Source: Ostrinia nubilalis
Lineage: Eukaryota; Arthropoda; Insecta; Lepidoptera; Crambidae
DNA: 64,000 nucleotides
Assembly: GCF_963855985.1 (NCBI RefSeq)
Contig: NC_087100.1
Coordinates: 1,151,001-1,215,000 of the forward strand
Reading direction: 5' to 3'
The notes below the pieces were generated by a model. The model worked only from the letters and a program-made list of their open reading frames with translations. It was not told the DNA's origin and did no database searches. This document shows positions 9,891 through 20,775 of this stretch, one piece after another. Position 1 is the stretch's first letter. Each line of letters begins with the position of its first letter. The translations under genes and the position numbers were made by a program.

Positions 9891-10353
9891 CCAGTCTTAA
9901 ATCTGTTGATATTATGCTGCATCTGCCATCTTTTTGGCTAGAAGATTCTTCTATCTTGCAGCTTAGACCTTTAGCTACAGACCTTAGACAGTATTTTTGT
10001 GAAAATTCTTACGCATGGTGGAGGAAGGGACGCTCTAGACACTCAAGTCTACAAGGAGTCACATGAACTGCAGTTTCAAATCCGTTGACATCTGCTGCAT
10101 CTGCCATCTTTTTGGCTAGAAGATTCTTCTATCTTGCAGCTTTGACCTTTAGCTACAGACCTTAGACAGTATTTTTGAAACATTCTTACGCATGGTGGAG
10201 GAAGGGACGCTCTAGAGACTCAAGTCTAGAAGGAGTCATATGAACTCCAGTTTTAAATCCGTTGACATCTGCTGCATCTGCCATCTTTTTGGCTAGAAGA
10301 TTCTTCTATCTTACAGCTTAGACCTTTAGCTACAGACCTTAGACAGTATTCTT
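9891..10353. repeat. ~178-bp tandem repeat, 2.6 copies
   Basis: Units start at about 9892, 10071 and 10248 (CAGT(C/T)T(T/C)AAATC(T/C)GTTGA), giving periods of 179 and 177 bp. Units are highly similar. Each full unit holds TGGCTAGAAGATTCTTCTAT, TAGCTACAGACCTTAGACAG and GACGCTCTAGA-ACTCAAGTCTA. The third unit stops at CAGTATT. It lies 180 bp past the gypsy element but outside its target duplication, so it is not part of it. It could be a minisatellite or the internal repeat of a DNA element. Confidence 0.85.
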
Positions 10354-11639
10354 TATTATTTATTTGTGTCAGTGTGCTCTTCTAAAGAGTGTAAGACGAT
10401 TGTATGTAGGTACTATTAAAATGTAATTTTAACTCATTCGTTTTGTCTCATATTTGAGGAATGTACTATGTATCATGAGTAGTCTTCGTTTAAAAGGATG
10501 CGACGATTTAAATTTCAATAGGTAGACAAAATTGATAATTCTTAATTATCAAAAATTCAAGCTTTCTCCAGTAACACTGATATTATTATACTGTGACTCA
10601 TCAAAGTCATCATTGTCAAAAATATTGACAAATCGCGAACTGTCACGGCCAAAAAACTGACACGCGTCCGTCCTCCGTAAGCGCCACCGCGCGACTGATT
10701 GAGATTGTCCAAGCCGTCATGGACGATTTTTTCCACATTTTTTAACATAGTAACTAAATAAGACGCAATATAAAAATTTCATCCGTTAAAAGCCCTCAAG
10801 TTATTTCTGAACTTTAGTTTAGTAAAAGATTTAGAATCTCAAATCGCTTATTTTAAAAATAAAACCATAAATAGAAAACGAATAGAGGTAACTTTGGGAA
10901 TTTATTCTATCGAGTCAACTTCATCAAATCGTGTTTCCATCCGTTAATAGCCCTAGAAAATATCCTCAACTATGCCCAATAAAAATCTTAGCCTTTAATT
11001 TTACTGTTTAGTACCTCAAAAATGAAAAATGAAAACCTCATTTTCGCCATTTTCTCTGCTACCCGGCCTTAACAAGAGTTTGCAAAAGCATTTTAATATT
11101 TCAGACTTTCCAGTAGAAATTAGTATAGATTTCGATAGAAGTAAGTAATGTCTAATATGTGCTCTGAAACGGTAGCCTACTAATGATCATGTATCAATTG
11201 CAGTCAACCGTTACTTGAGTTGTTTCTCTATTTTGGTAACCAGATAGTTATTTTCTAATGTAACATTTACCAAGGGTTCCCCACCAATGTCTGGCGAAGC
11301 ATCCAATAACGGACAATATGGTTGCCTACGAGCAACCATTTATATTTTAATTTACATATACGTAGCCAGTACAGCAACTGCCTCTGAAAGCTTTATTAAG
11401 TACATATATCGCTGGGCAAAGGCCTCGCATACCTACATATTCATCAAGATCAAATTACCTTTTGCAATTAGATGGGTCGCTTGTAATTTAAATGTGCGAG
11501 TTAGAAATTTAACTGAAGTTAGTTATTTTAAAATTTAAACACTTTGATGAGAAAAATATTAAGAGAAGGGAAGATTTTTGGGGGAAGATTTTTGGAGACG
11601 GTAAAAAAGGAGAAAAAATTAAAAATATTGTCAGGTATT
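10354..11639. other. Non-coding stretch
   Basis: There is no gene I can support. CATCCGTTAA(A/T)AGCCCT occurs twice, at about 10780 and 10930, suggesting a diverged duplicated segment. Small ORFs at 10557-10748 and 11287-11538 show no recognisable motif. Confidence 0.4.
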
Positions 11640-11830
11640 ACATGTAAGTGCTTGTCCTTCACATAACAACTCCATAGAGTTGAAGGAACCCGATCGCGTG
11701 GCAGGTCACCTATGCGCTGGATTGACCATGTAAAACCGCGTATCTGACTGCACCAGGCAGTCTGCCAACAGAGAGAAATGGCGGGAGATCGTGCGGAGAA
11801 CGTATCCACGACCTCTCTAGCAATAGCGGG
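11640..11830 (+). mobile_element. LINE ORF2 C-terminal fragment
   Basis: The plus strand encodes a broken peptide of the type RSRGRSPMRWIDHVKPRI, a stop, then LHQAVCQ and, after a frame shift, REKWREIVRRTYPRPL. The RW(I/T)D(H/D) block followed by a Trp-Arg-rich stretch is the usual end of RTE/CR1-like LINE polymerases in insects. At least one stop and one frameshift make it dead. No tail or target duplication is visible. Confidence 0.6.
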
Positions 11831-14613
11831 ACGAATAAGACGAAAAAATCTTCCTGGAAAACAATATACTCAAATAGGATATCTACTAAAACATTCCTCT
11901 ATTTGTCTTTGAAAGTAATCTCCACTGACACTCTAGAACTCTTCAATATATCAGAGGTAACCTATCGACAAATTAGTGATGTCGTAACGCTCAAGTATCG
12001 ACTGTCGACATTGGCGTCTCGAATTTCACTAATTTACATTACAATCGAGCCTCTTAGTGATGTACTAGTAGAGAGTCGAACAAACGCACGTGTATAATTA
12101 ATCCCAGGAAAGAATTGGATGTAAAAAATGGGCCAAGTTCAATTTATGAAAGATATTAGTCTCTACATTCACTTTAGTTGATTTTTTTTAAACCAAAACT
12201 ATACGTACTATGTAAATTTAATATGCTTTAAAATTAATAAGTAGTCGAAGAAAGTAATAGATTAATAATTATTTTCATAAATGTAACTAAACGCGAAAGA
12301 TTCACTAGTTTCCTTATTCAAATCTTTCTTTTTTTCTAAAACATTTCACATTGTTTCAAATAAGTGTAAAAATTAAAATAAAATTGACTCTACCTTCACG
12401 ATTTGGCCTTTTACACTACCGTGTACCTCTTCATCGGTGTTTTACGAAACTGTTTGTTTTATAATCGAGATCCGTTAATGTCGTCTTCTCGTGTAACGGT
12501 CCTATTAAAAACAATGTTCTACTTGATAGCCAATTCAATAAAACAGAGAGAAGTTTTGTTTGGTAATTATTTTTAATATCGCGCCGTCACGCGAAAATCG
12601 TTTGGGCAATTTGTCGATAGTTTTTGGTGACAGCACAAAAATTATCAGGTGCTAGAAAAATAACGAATAACTTGTTTTGATTTTACAAACGTTAATTTAG
12701 CTTGTTAGTAGCACGTCTTTCATCAAAAATGTTGGAGTTGTTATAATTTTTCTAAATGTTTTAACTTTATGTTTTGTATAGGATATGAAAATACTGATTA
12801 GTAATTGCATTTTTACCTACTAAAACCAATTTTGAATTGAATTTTTTGAATTTGAATATAATTATCAGATTTACATATTTTCGTTCTTAATGAAAACTTT
12901 TAGTGTTCAACCTTGAAGTTTGCGCAACTTGAAAGAGTTTCAATTTAAAATATATTATTTAAAAATCAGCCACTAGAATAACCTCGCAATATGTCAACAC
13001 AACAAAACATCTTCAAGCTATAATTAAATGAACCGAAAAACTGTAATTATGATTGCATAAAAAAATTGATGTCTTCATCATTTGTACAGTCGGTATAAAC
13101 CACGAATTTACGTAGTTGACAGTTATGGGTCTTATTTCTAAAGACATAAGAGTTAAAAGATCTTTTTGTCCGTTGAATTCTGACCATACAAGCTGTGCAC
13201 TTGCCGTCCCACACGTTTTAATTGATGTTGTGCCCACGCGCAATTGGCAAAACAACACTTGTACTATTTAAGTGTAAAACACTTGTCAAACGAAATCTAG
13301 GCGAGTCGATTGGGTTTCTAATTATTGTACCTATGTATTAACAAAACACTAGGATTAAACCAAGTACTTACTTTCGGTCTGAGAGAGATATACCATCTAA
13401 GCCAGGGTTTCCCAACTTGTGCGTCGCGCGACATTATCCCAAGATCGGCATGAGGCGATCGAAAATCAATCTAGAGAAAGATAAAAGTAGCAATTTCCAA
13501 ACTTGAGCCTCGATTTGAACGTTTGTCGCAAAAAAAAAACATAAGACAAAAGAAAGCGTCATTAAGAAATGTTTAGTTTCCACTTAGTTTAGTAATTACG
13601 ACCGAGAGAGACAAGTGTTATATGACTAGTACTTATTTCCTCCCGAATCCGTGCGGGTCATCGTGGGAAGTGAAAAACCTCTATTTGAGAACTGCGCAGT
13701 GAAGACTATATGCCCTGATGATAATAATGATCATTAACATAATTATGAATAAGAGGGATACATTTTTGCAAGCCGTAGCTTACTCCATCATACTCTTCAA
13801 CCAATCAATTAATTAATCAAATAATCTCTTGCGACCCAGGTCCTCCCATCAGGGGTCGTGGTGATCTTATATCGTAATTAATTGGGCATTGATTGACTTA
13901 TCCAATATAGAGGTTAACCTTTAGTCAAAGGTTGCGTAAATCTGGCTAAAATAATACCTGTAAGCTGTGTACTGATAAGAAAGTTTATGTAGACTTGAAG
14001 CTCGGGTGATAAGTCTGATATGAAGAATAATGGCTCACCTTGAAGTAGCGCACATTTTTATAGGGTTCAGAGAAAAATCATCAAGAAGAGATGTTTACAG
14101 AATTCTAGATAAGTTCAGGTGATTATTACCTCTAGATTTTCCCAAAGACGACTGACGATTTGACTTTTAGATACCGGTATGCGCCGGTAACACCAACGAT
14201 AGTTAATAACGAAAAAAAATTACTATCTGCTTCTAGACAGGTGATTAATTCTAAACTCACGTTTAACACAATCTTATCGTAGTAGACAAGTTTTTATATA
14301 AGTAATTTTCACCAAAACATCTTCACGATCAAAAGGGCTCCACCTCAACTCTGAGAAACCATCCAGTAATTATATTATTATGTCCCGTTAACGACCGACA
14401 ATTAATCTGATCAGTCACGTGGTCACGAGCCTAAAGGTTTTTTTAATAACTTAATCATCTGTGAACAGTGTTTTGTAAAACACGCGAAGGTAGAAGTCGT
14501 CAAATGATCTTTTATTGTCAACGAATATGTGACATGTATTGTGTTGAGTAAATTCGAGAGTGGTGGGGTTGGTGAGAAGTACGTTCCGTAATTTAATTTA
14601 AAAAAACAACTTA
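11831..14613. other. AT-rich non-coding stretch
   Basis: No supported gene is present. A patch at 13400-13440 (AGGGTTTCCCAACTTGTGCG) resembles a common insect dispersed repeat, but its borders are not seen. Overlapping ORFs near 13013-13258 occur on both strands and lack recognisable domains. Confidence 0.4.
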
Positions 14614-14759
14614 CGCTCGTATTCACAAACATTACTATGAGGTATCATATTGCGCATGGACGCACAGGGTGACACACGAACCAATCACAGAGCTATATTC
14701 AACGCTGTGAGTTCAATTTGCTACGTCACTTAAGCAAGCATCGTTTGTGAATACGGGCG
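14614..14759 (+). mobile_element. MITE with 17-bp TIRs, copy A
   Basis: The 146-bp element starts CGCTCGTATTCACAAAC and ends with its inverted copy GTTTGTGAATACGGGCG (one mismatch). It is flanked by TTA on both sides (14611-14613 and 14760-14762). A TTA/TWA duplication would suit a PIF/Harbinger-type MITE. It has no coding capacity. A related copy in the opposite orientation lies at 19480-19620. Confidence 0.85.
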
Positions 14760-14944
14760 TTAGCTTCTTCTTTTTGAAACAGTAAACTGAGCGATGACTT
14801 TCATTTGCAAAAGATAAAATGAAGAATAGGCATTTCCACAAAGTAGGTACAAAATAAAGTCGCTCTGTCTATCGCTTGCTTGCTACTCGCTATACGCTTA
14901 AAGTACCTACGCAACGGATTCTATGCGGATCTAATTCAACAGGA

Positions 14945-14999
14945 AGATTTTGATGTTAAAATTCCTTGCACCCGTGTGAAGCTGGGGTAAGTTACTAGT
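14945..14999 (+). mobile_element. Possible Helitron-like 3' end
   Basis: The segment runs GATGTTAAAATTCC, CACCCGTGTGAAGC, GGGGTAAGTTACTAGT. It resembles the 3' ends of lepidopteran Helitron-like elements, which carry a GC-rich CACCCG...GGGG hairpin just before CTAGT. It is short and diverged, so the call is tentative. Confidence 0.35.
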
Positions 15000-15377
15000 A
15001 TATTATAAAAGTTATCATAATCATAATCATTTATTCGCCTTAAATAGGTGGTTACAGAGTAGTTCTTATTTGATTACATATAATGTTACTTAAGACCTAT
15101 TTAGTCATAGACTATGACATGCAAATATACAGAGTATAATATTTACCTATTATTAGTTTTTTTTCTTTGTGAGGAAAACATATAGCTTAGGTATATAATA
15201 TTTGACACATTTTCTTCGATCTGTTCCTGAATAACAATACAATTTAGTCTTAGCTCACTTAAAAATTATCTCACACGTGTATCTTTACTGATCACCAAAA
15301 TCCCCAAGAGAAAGTGTCCGCAAAAAACAATATGATTACACGTTTCTTTAATTTGTACAACAGGTATTGATGTCGAT

Positions 15378-15730
15378 ATGATTTATCGATACGCCGCTAA
15401 CAGACCTGTGACTGCGCAGATTTTATGGGAAACTGGTAGTGTACGTGTCCACAATTTTGCACCGAGAAAAAACCGGATCCTATCTCCAAGAACTCGGTAT
15501 CGATCAACGTCTGTCTATGTTAATGCAAGGTCGTATTTTCCTCGGACGCGTCTCAAGACGAACGTAATATCGACTCCAAAGAATGTCTTCTGGTGCAGGA
15601 TAAAGTGGAGAGCACTAGGTCACGCGGACGTTTCTTCCCAATGCGATGGACAGACCTGACCAAAACTGCTGAGGGCGACCGTCTTTTGCACTTACTGACG
15701 CCCAAAATAATTGACTTTTGGTACCTGTAT
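15378..15730 (+). mobile_element. Degraded LINE fragment
   Basis: An open frame at 15378-15659 has no clear motif. In an overlapping frame from about 15610 the peptide SRGRFFPMRWTDLTKTAEGD appears, matching the RW-TD-L-K block found at LINE polymerase C-termini elsewhere in this window. The two parts are in different frames, so this is a decayed copy. Confidence 0.5.
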
Positions 15731-15784
15731 TAACTAGTCGCTTATTTAGTAATTAAATATCCGATTTAGTTAACTTTTTTAAAG

Positions 15785-15870
15785 TAACTGCTATTGGAAT
15801 GCTGTTGCAATTGGAGCAAGTGGATTACTCCAATTGCAGAGCAGTGACTTACCTAAATGATTGTAGTTAA
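15785..15870 (-). mobile_element. LINE 3'-UTR fragment, related to 61142-61200
   Basis: GTGGA-TACTCCAATTGCAG, then GCA-TGA and GATTGTA, recurs in the same order at 61142-61210. There it lies just downstream (minus strand) of a recognisable LINE C-terminal peptide. This copy contains only the untranslated part. A short inverted motif (GCAATTGGAG and CTCCAATTGC) is internal. Confidence 0.5.
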
Positions 15871-16264
15871 CAATTAAACATCAGATTTTTAATCGTATCT
15901 GTCTTTTGAGACAATGGAAACATACTCATTTAGTGTTCTTGAGTGATGTGTCTAATCAAAGTGTCAATTGGTTTGTGTCAGCCGCTTGATGTCAAACGCT
16001 CTTTTCCTGCTTTCTTTTATTATTGTTATAACCATAATGGGTATTCACTTCAAGCTTTGATTGTAATCTAACACTTAGCTAAAGGATTTGTTAAGATTTG
16101 CTCATGAATATGTTTTATCAAAGTCGATGGACTGCGTCTGGGTTATTCAAATATCAATTTTTTTTATTGAAGAGGTTGTTGATTTTGCAGCTTTAATTTT
16201 CTTTAATTAATAAGAGTGTAGATATACCTGATAAAATGAAATTAGCTGATCAAATATTTTTGTA

Positions 16265-16530
16265 GCAAAATTCGTGGCCTGCTGCTGTCTTTCCCGATAG
16301 GTAATCCGGGCCTTTTCAAGGCGAGCGTGAATAGGCACTTGTAGGGCAGATATGTACAGACGACCGCACGTCAACGTAACCACTGTGAGTTCTTGTGCAG
16401 TTGTAATAGGGGCGAGTTTGCAACAAAAATAGGTAGCCTGATGGCTGTCGTGTGTACCGTCCTAGATTGCATCTCACTTAACATCAGGTGCGATTGCGGT
16501 CAAATACTTACCTTGTCTGCATAAAAAGGG
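16265..16530 (+). mobile_element. CR1-like LINE 3' tail
   Basis: From 16269 the frame reads NSWPAAVFPDR. After a one-base shift it continues NPGLFKASVNRHL and stops at 16342-16344. A WNSLPA...F(K)..V.RHL ending is typical of CR1/Zenon-type LINE polymerases in Lepidoptera. About 180 bp of 3' UTR follow, containing CATCTCACTTAACATCAGGT. A shorter scrap of the same tail lies at 48340-48380. Confidence 0.7.
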
Positions 16531-17614
16531 TACATTAAAAGACTTATCTTTAGCTTAATATGCCGTTGCCTGTTCAGATGGGCACATTGTTTCATTATTG
16601 CCAAGCTTCTTTTAAGGGTATGAAATATTTTTTTAGAAACAAGATCTTTCTAAAATATAGCTTAATCGAAATCGAAAATAGAAATGAGTCAGTTTCGTTT
16701 CGCTGACGTCACAGCCGGCCGATAAGTATCGTCTGCCTGACCTTTGCTATGATAAATGCGGACGGGTACGGAGGTCGCCTTTGACTCGGGCTATAAAATC
16801 TGCGGGTAGAATTATAATTTATCTATTTTTTATACATACATCACTGTCTAATATCATAATGGCAAATATTATAATATTTATTTCATATTTAAATTACGTG
16901 CTTATGGTATTCTTGTTATAACTTGGACACAACTTCACTTCATTGTAGTCCTGAAAACCCAATTAGTTTTCTTTAAAGTTAAAAGGTTGGCGAATAAGTG
17001 ACTTCATTTCGGTAATGAATAAGTGGTGTTATTTGCCCGATCCAAATAACTTTTATAAATAAGTACTAATTAGGTTCGAAATTGAGAACAATTAATCTAT
17101 CTTCATCATCATCATCAGCATCATGAGTAAGCTGAACCTTACCCGAACCTGATAAAGGACACAGAGCTTTTGCTCTATCCAGAATTATTATTTTCCAATG
17201 TTTTTCAGTTGCTAACTATGAAGTCTAAAATTGTTCACCTCTAAGCTGACAATTCCACCAGTTTCGTGGCCTCACGTTTAATCTTAAATCTAGAAAACAA
17301 TATCGATATCGATGTGAGGGCGGGCCGCCCCGCCCAACACGAATAAATATTTAATTAAAGTTATGAGAGCGGGCTGACTTTGTTTAGAGCTACAATACTT
17401 TCGATACAGACGAGTGAGACTGACCTTTGGATTCAGTCAAGTTGAAAAGAAATTCACTGGCCTTTGGGATTTGGTAACTTTTGTTACGTTGTCTTTTTAG
17501 TCTAGAGATCTAGGCTCAAAAAACAACGTCCAAAACTCGATTAATCACAATTTTCTGTTCAGCGGTTGGTCTTAATATTGAAATTTAACCAATTAAATCC
17601 ATTCTCAAAGCTTG
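16531..17614. other. Non-coding stretch
   Basis: No gene, RNA or bounded repeat is visible. A GC-richer patch is at 16700-16800. A (CATCAT)n motif at 17104-17125 could be the tail of an RTE-like LINE, but no homologous body follows. Confidence 0.4.

Positions 17615-17650
<36 letters not shown>
17615..17650. repeat. (AAT)n microsatellite
   Basis: About twelve ATA/AAT triplets run without interruption. A second, shorter AATAATAATAAT run starts near 17687, at the edge of a dispersed repeat. Confidence 0.95.
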
Positions 17651-17651
<1 letters not shown>

Positions 17652-17686
17652 CACTTTTGACCCGTGAGCTCCAAAGCGTACAAACA

Positions 17687-17805
17687 TAATAATAATAATA
17701 TCTTTGGACAATTTCACACAGCGCCAGCTAGCCCCAAAGTAAGCAACTTAATGCTTGTGTTATGGGTGCTAGCTTAACGGATATACTACTTATATACTCT
17801 TGAGA
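17687..17805. repeat. Dispersed repeat (LINE/SINE tail type), copy 1
   Basis: After the short AAT run come CCCAAAGTAAGCAA, TGCTTGTGTTATGGGT and ATACTACTTATATACT. The same order (CCCAAACTAAGCAAAGCTTG, TACTATGGGTACTAG, AACATACTTAAATACTT) recurs at 25690-25805. The triplet-repeat edge suggests a non-LTR tail, but the family is not identified. Confidence 0.55.
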
Positions 17806-18239
17806 TTGAATATAGTTTTGATTGTTTCGTAATACGGATCCTAGACAGCCTTATTGGTCTGGAATAGATTTCCGAGCTGGACAAAGAAGAGTTAACTCAT
17901 TTTTAGTGGTGATGCATATAAATGACTGCAATGTAGTGTTTTAATCTCATGAGTGTTGGCCTATCTTTGGTATAGGTATAACTTTTTGGTTTGATTCTTT
18001 GTCATTTAATCCTTGGTCATCCTCATCACCTATGATGGCTAATAAAATCCATATGATCATGCCAAGTGAAACTCAAAATATAATCCAAATTGATGACAGA
18101 CTGGGGCTTGAAACCTTTAAATGGCAGGTGAAAATATCTGAAACATATCCAAGCAAAACTATCACTACTAGATATCAAGTCATACTCATCCTTAATTTAG
18201 ACCCTAAAAATAAAGACCGCCAAATAGACCTTATAAACG

Positions 18240-18480
18240 ACAACAATGTATCAGATGGTACGATATCCCGTTCGAGCAGCCATTAGGCCATAGGTTCGAT
18301 TCCCACGCGGGGTGTGCCAGTAATTAATACCCGCCCACACCCGCGGTCGAACCCTCGACCCTTCGGTATTACTCGCTCATTTCGTATGGGGAATTTCAGT
18401 GTAATTATTTTGTGGAGATAACTTTATTATGGAAATATTTAGAGGCGATTGGGTTACGTCAGAATAATAATAACGAGTTA
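18240..18480 (+). repeat. Possible tRNA-like SINE remnant
   Basis: GGTTCGATTCC at about 18293-18303 matches an internal RNA polymerase III B box. About 140 bp of unrelated sequence follow, ending near AATAATAATAA. The A-box region is poor and no clover-leaf can be drawn with confidence. It is therefore not called a tRNA gene. Confidence 0.35.
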
Positions 18481-18518
18481 TTTACTCAATCGTTTAGGTA
18501 TTAATTGTTTCTATTATG

Positions 18519-18603
18519 ATGTGCGATGTGGAAGTCATTGGGGGAGGCCTATGTTCAGCAGTGGACGTCCTGTGGCTGAAATGATGATGATGATGATGAT
18601 TGA
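18519..18603 (+). mobile_element. RTE-like LINE 3' end with (ATG)n tail
   Basis: The fragment contains GGAAGTCATTGGGGGAGGCC, TATGTTCAGCAGTGGACGTC and GGCTGAAATGATGATGATGA. These are the last ~60 coding bases and tail of the family seen most completely at 37081-37407. It is extremely 5'-truncated. The ATG runs here produce a spurious poly-Met ORF. Confidence 0.8.
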
Positions 18604-19479
18604 TTATGAACTTGAAAAACAATGTGAATATTATAGGATCTATTAATTTTACAGCTAGAATGCATTTGAGTATTGTTGTTTTTCAACAAGATGGTATTGC
18701 TTTGGTGTGTCATTTCACATAAGTTGTTTTATTTTTGCTTTGGTTGAATAATAGGTATGTGCTGAGCAGCTGCTTTTGGTTTAGTCTTTAGGTGATATGA
18801 TACTTCATTACGACCAGTTTCTATCTATTGTAATCGCCACTCAGTTCTTCAGTATAACTTAAATAGCGATATTAACTGCGAACTTAGGATATAATTGAGT
18901 AACAAATTCCCTCTAACCCCTAAGTATTATTAATTAGATTCAATAAGTAAGTAACTAGGTAATATAAGTTTAAGTTATTGCTCTCACATATCCAGTTATT
19001 ATAAAATGGCAAATAAAAAATATTAAAACTTGTTAGTTCAGAAATGACGATGCTACAAAATTATTTATCCAATGCCACTACTTTAAAACCTATTAAAGTC
19101 ATTACTATCAACATTATTTTATTATAATTACTTACCAATAGCTAAAGCTGCCAACCAGTTGCAAGTGTGAGAAACTCGAAGATAAAACTCAACAAACATA
19201 CAAAGTTTAATAATTTCCAGTATCGATACCGCTAGATAAAACTCAACAAACATACAATTTCCAGTATCGATACCGCTAAAGAGTACTAAACAACTCTTAG
19301 ATAATTTCCATTTGGAGATAATGTTCTTTGTTATTGTCTCACCTGTAATGGCAGAAGGGTTTGCTCACCTGGAAAATTACGCACGGGAAGCATTTTAAAT
19401 TTATGTTCTACTAAACTTTTTTGTGTAAATTGATTTTAAGCACATAATCTTATATGAACTTATTTTACTTATTTACTTT

Positions 19480-19620
19480 ACTTATTTACAAACGATGCTT
19501 GCAAGTGAAGCAGTAAATCGAACGCACATCGTTCAATAAAGCTCTATGATTGGTTCGTGTGTCACCCTGTGCGTTCACGCGCACTGTGAGACTTCATAGT
19601 AATGTTTGTGAATACGGTCG
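19480..19620 (-). mobile_element. MITE with 17-bp TIRs, copy B
   Basis: This is a reverse-orientation relative of the MITE at 14614-14759. Shared blocks are TTTACAAACGATGCTTGC, TGATTGGTTCGTGTGTCACC and CATAGTAATGTTTGTGAATA. The left TIR is eroded. The right TIR ends GAATACGGTCG. Confidence 0.8.
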
Positions 19621-19661
19621 AGCTGTGACATACTAATGTTAAACAATCAGGCCAACGAAGA

Positions 19662-19717
19662 AATCTCGCGGAAGTTTTTGTCCAGCAGTGGACGTCATTT
19701 GGCTAAAACGAACGAAG
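19662..19717 (+). mobile_element. RTE-like LINE 3' fragment
   Basis: TTTTTGTCCAGCAGTGGACG followed by TCATTTGGCTAAAACGAACG is the extreme 3' end of the RTE-like family, ending in the GAACGA variant rather than (ATG)n. It lies 40 bp past MITE copy B. Confidence 0.7.
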
Positions 19718-20775
19718 TCTTCAATGCTGTTACACACAAATGGAAAAAAGCACACGCTATCAATGTGCAATCCCCTTTACCCTGTGGCATATGTAGGTAA
19801 TTGAAAAGCGATACGTTGTTAATGGACTCCGATGCAATGGCCGGCGGCTATTAACACGAAACGAATACTAATTAATAATTTAATCTTAGTTAGTCGTAAT
19901 GGCACTGACGCCTTCGAGTTCGGCGATAACTCGAGCGAATAATCGTTTGATATCGCGGTTGTTTTCTAATCGATTTAATGGCGATTGCGACTTTTTTGTT
20001 TGAAGTTCTCGGCGTGTTTTTTTGTGTTTTAATAGTCTGGCGTTTTGTTTCGTTAGCTTTTGCATGCATGCATACATGTGCATCATATGAATATCTTTGT
20101 TGCATCATAAAGGTAGATACAAAGTAAATGAATACAAAGAAAAGACTTCACTGTTTCAACGGTCAAAGCGTACCTACCTAATATGTTATGTATCACCTGA
20201 TGAGCGAATGTTTTCGAGTTCAATTCCTGAAAATGGCAATTACTTTAATTTGGCTATCTTCACTTTTCAGTCAAGATATTGTAACCTAAATTAATTTCAA
20301 CAAAAGGTAAACTCAACCAAATTCTAAACCAGTCTTTTCATAAGTAAAATATCGTTCTTATAATAAAATAATTGCTATACGAACTACACGACACGTCCCT
20401 TTACAATAATCAAAAATACGTATTGTAACAGTCATTAGTCATTAATGTTGTCCAATGAACTTTTTTTTGCTCGCACGCAAAGGCATACATCCATAAAGCC
20501 TATGTTCGCTACCGTGCGCGGGCGCACAATCTAAGCTCGACCACAACGCTGATTTGCGAAAATAAAACGAGACCGGATTACAGACGGCGCCGGGATAATG
20601 GAATAGTGTTGGGATTGTTATTTTGAAAATAAATATCGATGTTGCTTTTTTGTAGTGTGTGAAGATTGCTTATTTTACTCGGTATGTGGGTACATTACTT
20701 ACTTATTTATTTGTTGACATTTTTGTTGAATTATTTCTTGATGGTCTAACTATCACTTATTTACTATTTATCGAT
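19718..20775. other. Non-coding stretch
   Basis: No gene is supported. Small ORFs at 19886-20108 and 20097-20294 overlap in several frames and lack motifs. A GC-richer patch at 20500-20600 has no recognisable feature. Confidence 0.4.

Noticed and set aside
9891..10353. CRISPR-like array
   Set aside because: Units are ~178 bp with no short-repeat/unique-spacer pattern, and the genome is eukaryotic.
13013..13258. 81-codon minus-strand ORF and a ~49-codon plus-strand ORF over the same DNA
   Set aside because: Both frames look mildly protein-like, but neither has a recognisable motif or gene context.
17104..17125. RTE tail from a CATCAT run
   Set aside because: Only the simple repeat is present; the adjacent family-specific sequence is missing.
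18449..18646. ORF with a poly-Met run
   Set aside because: It is the (ATG)n tail of an RTE-like LINE read in one frame.
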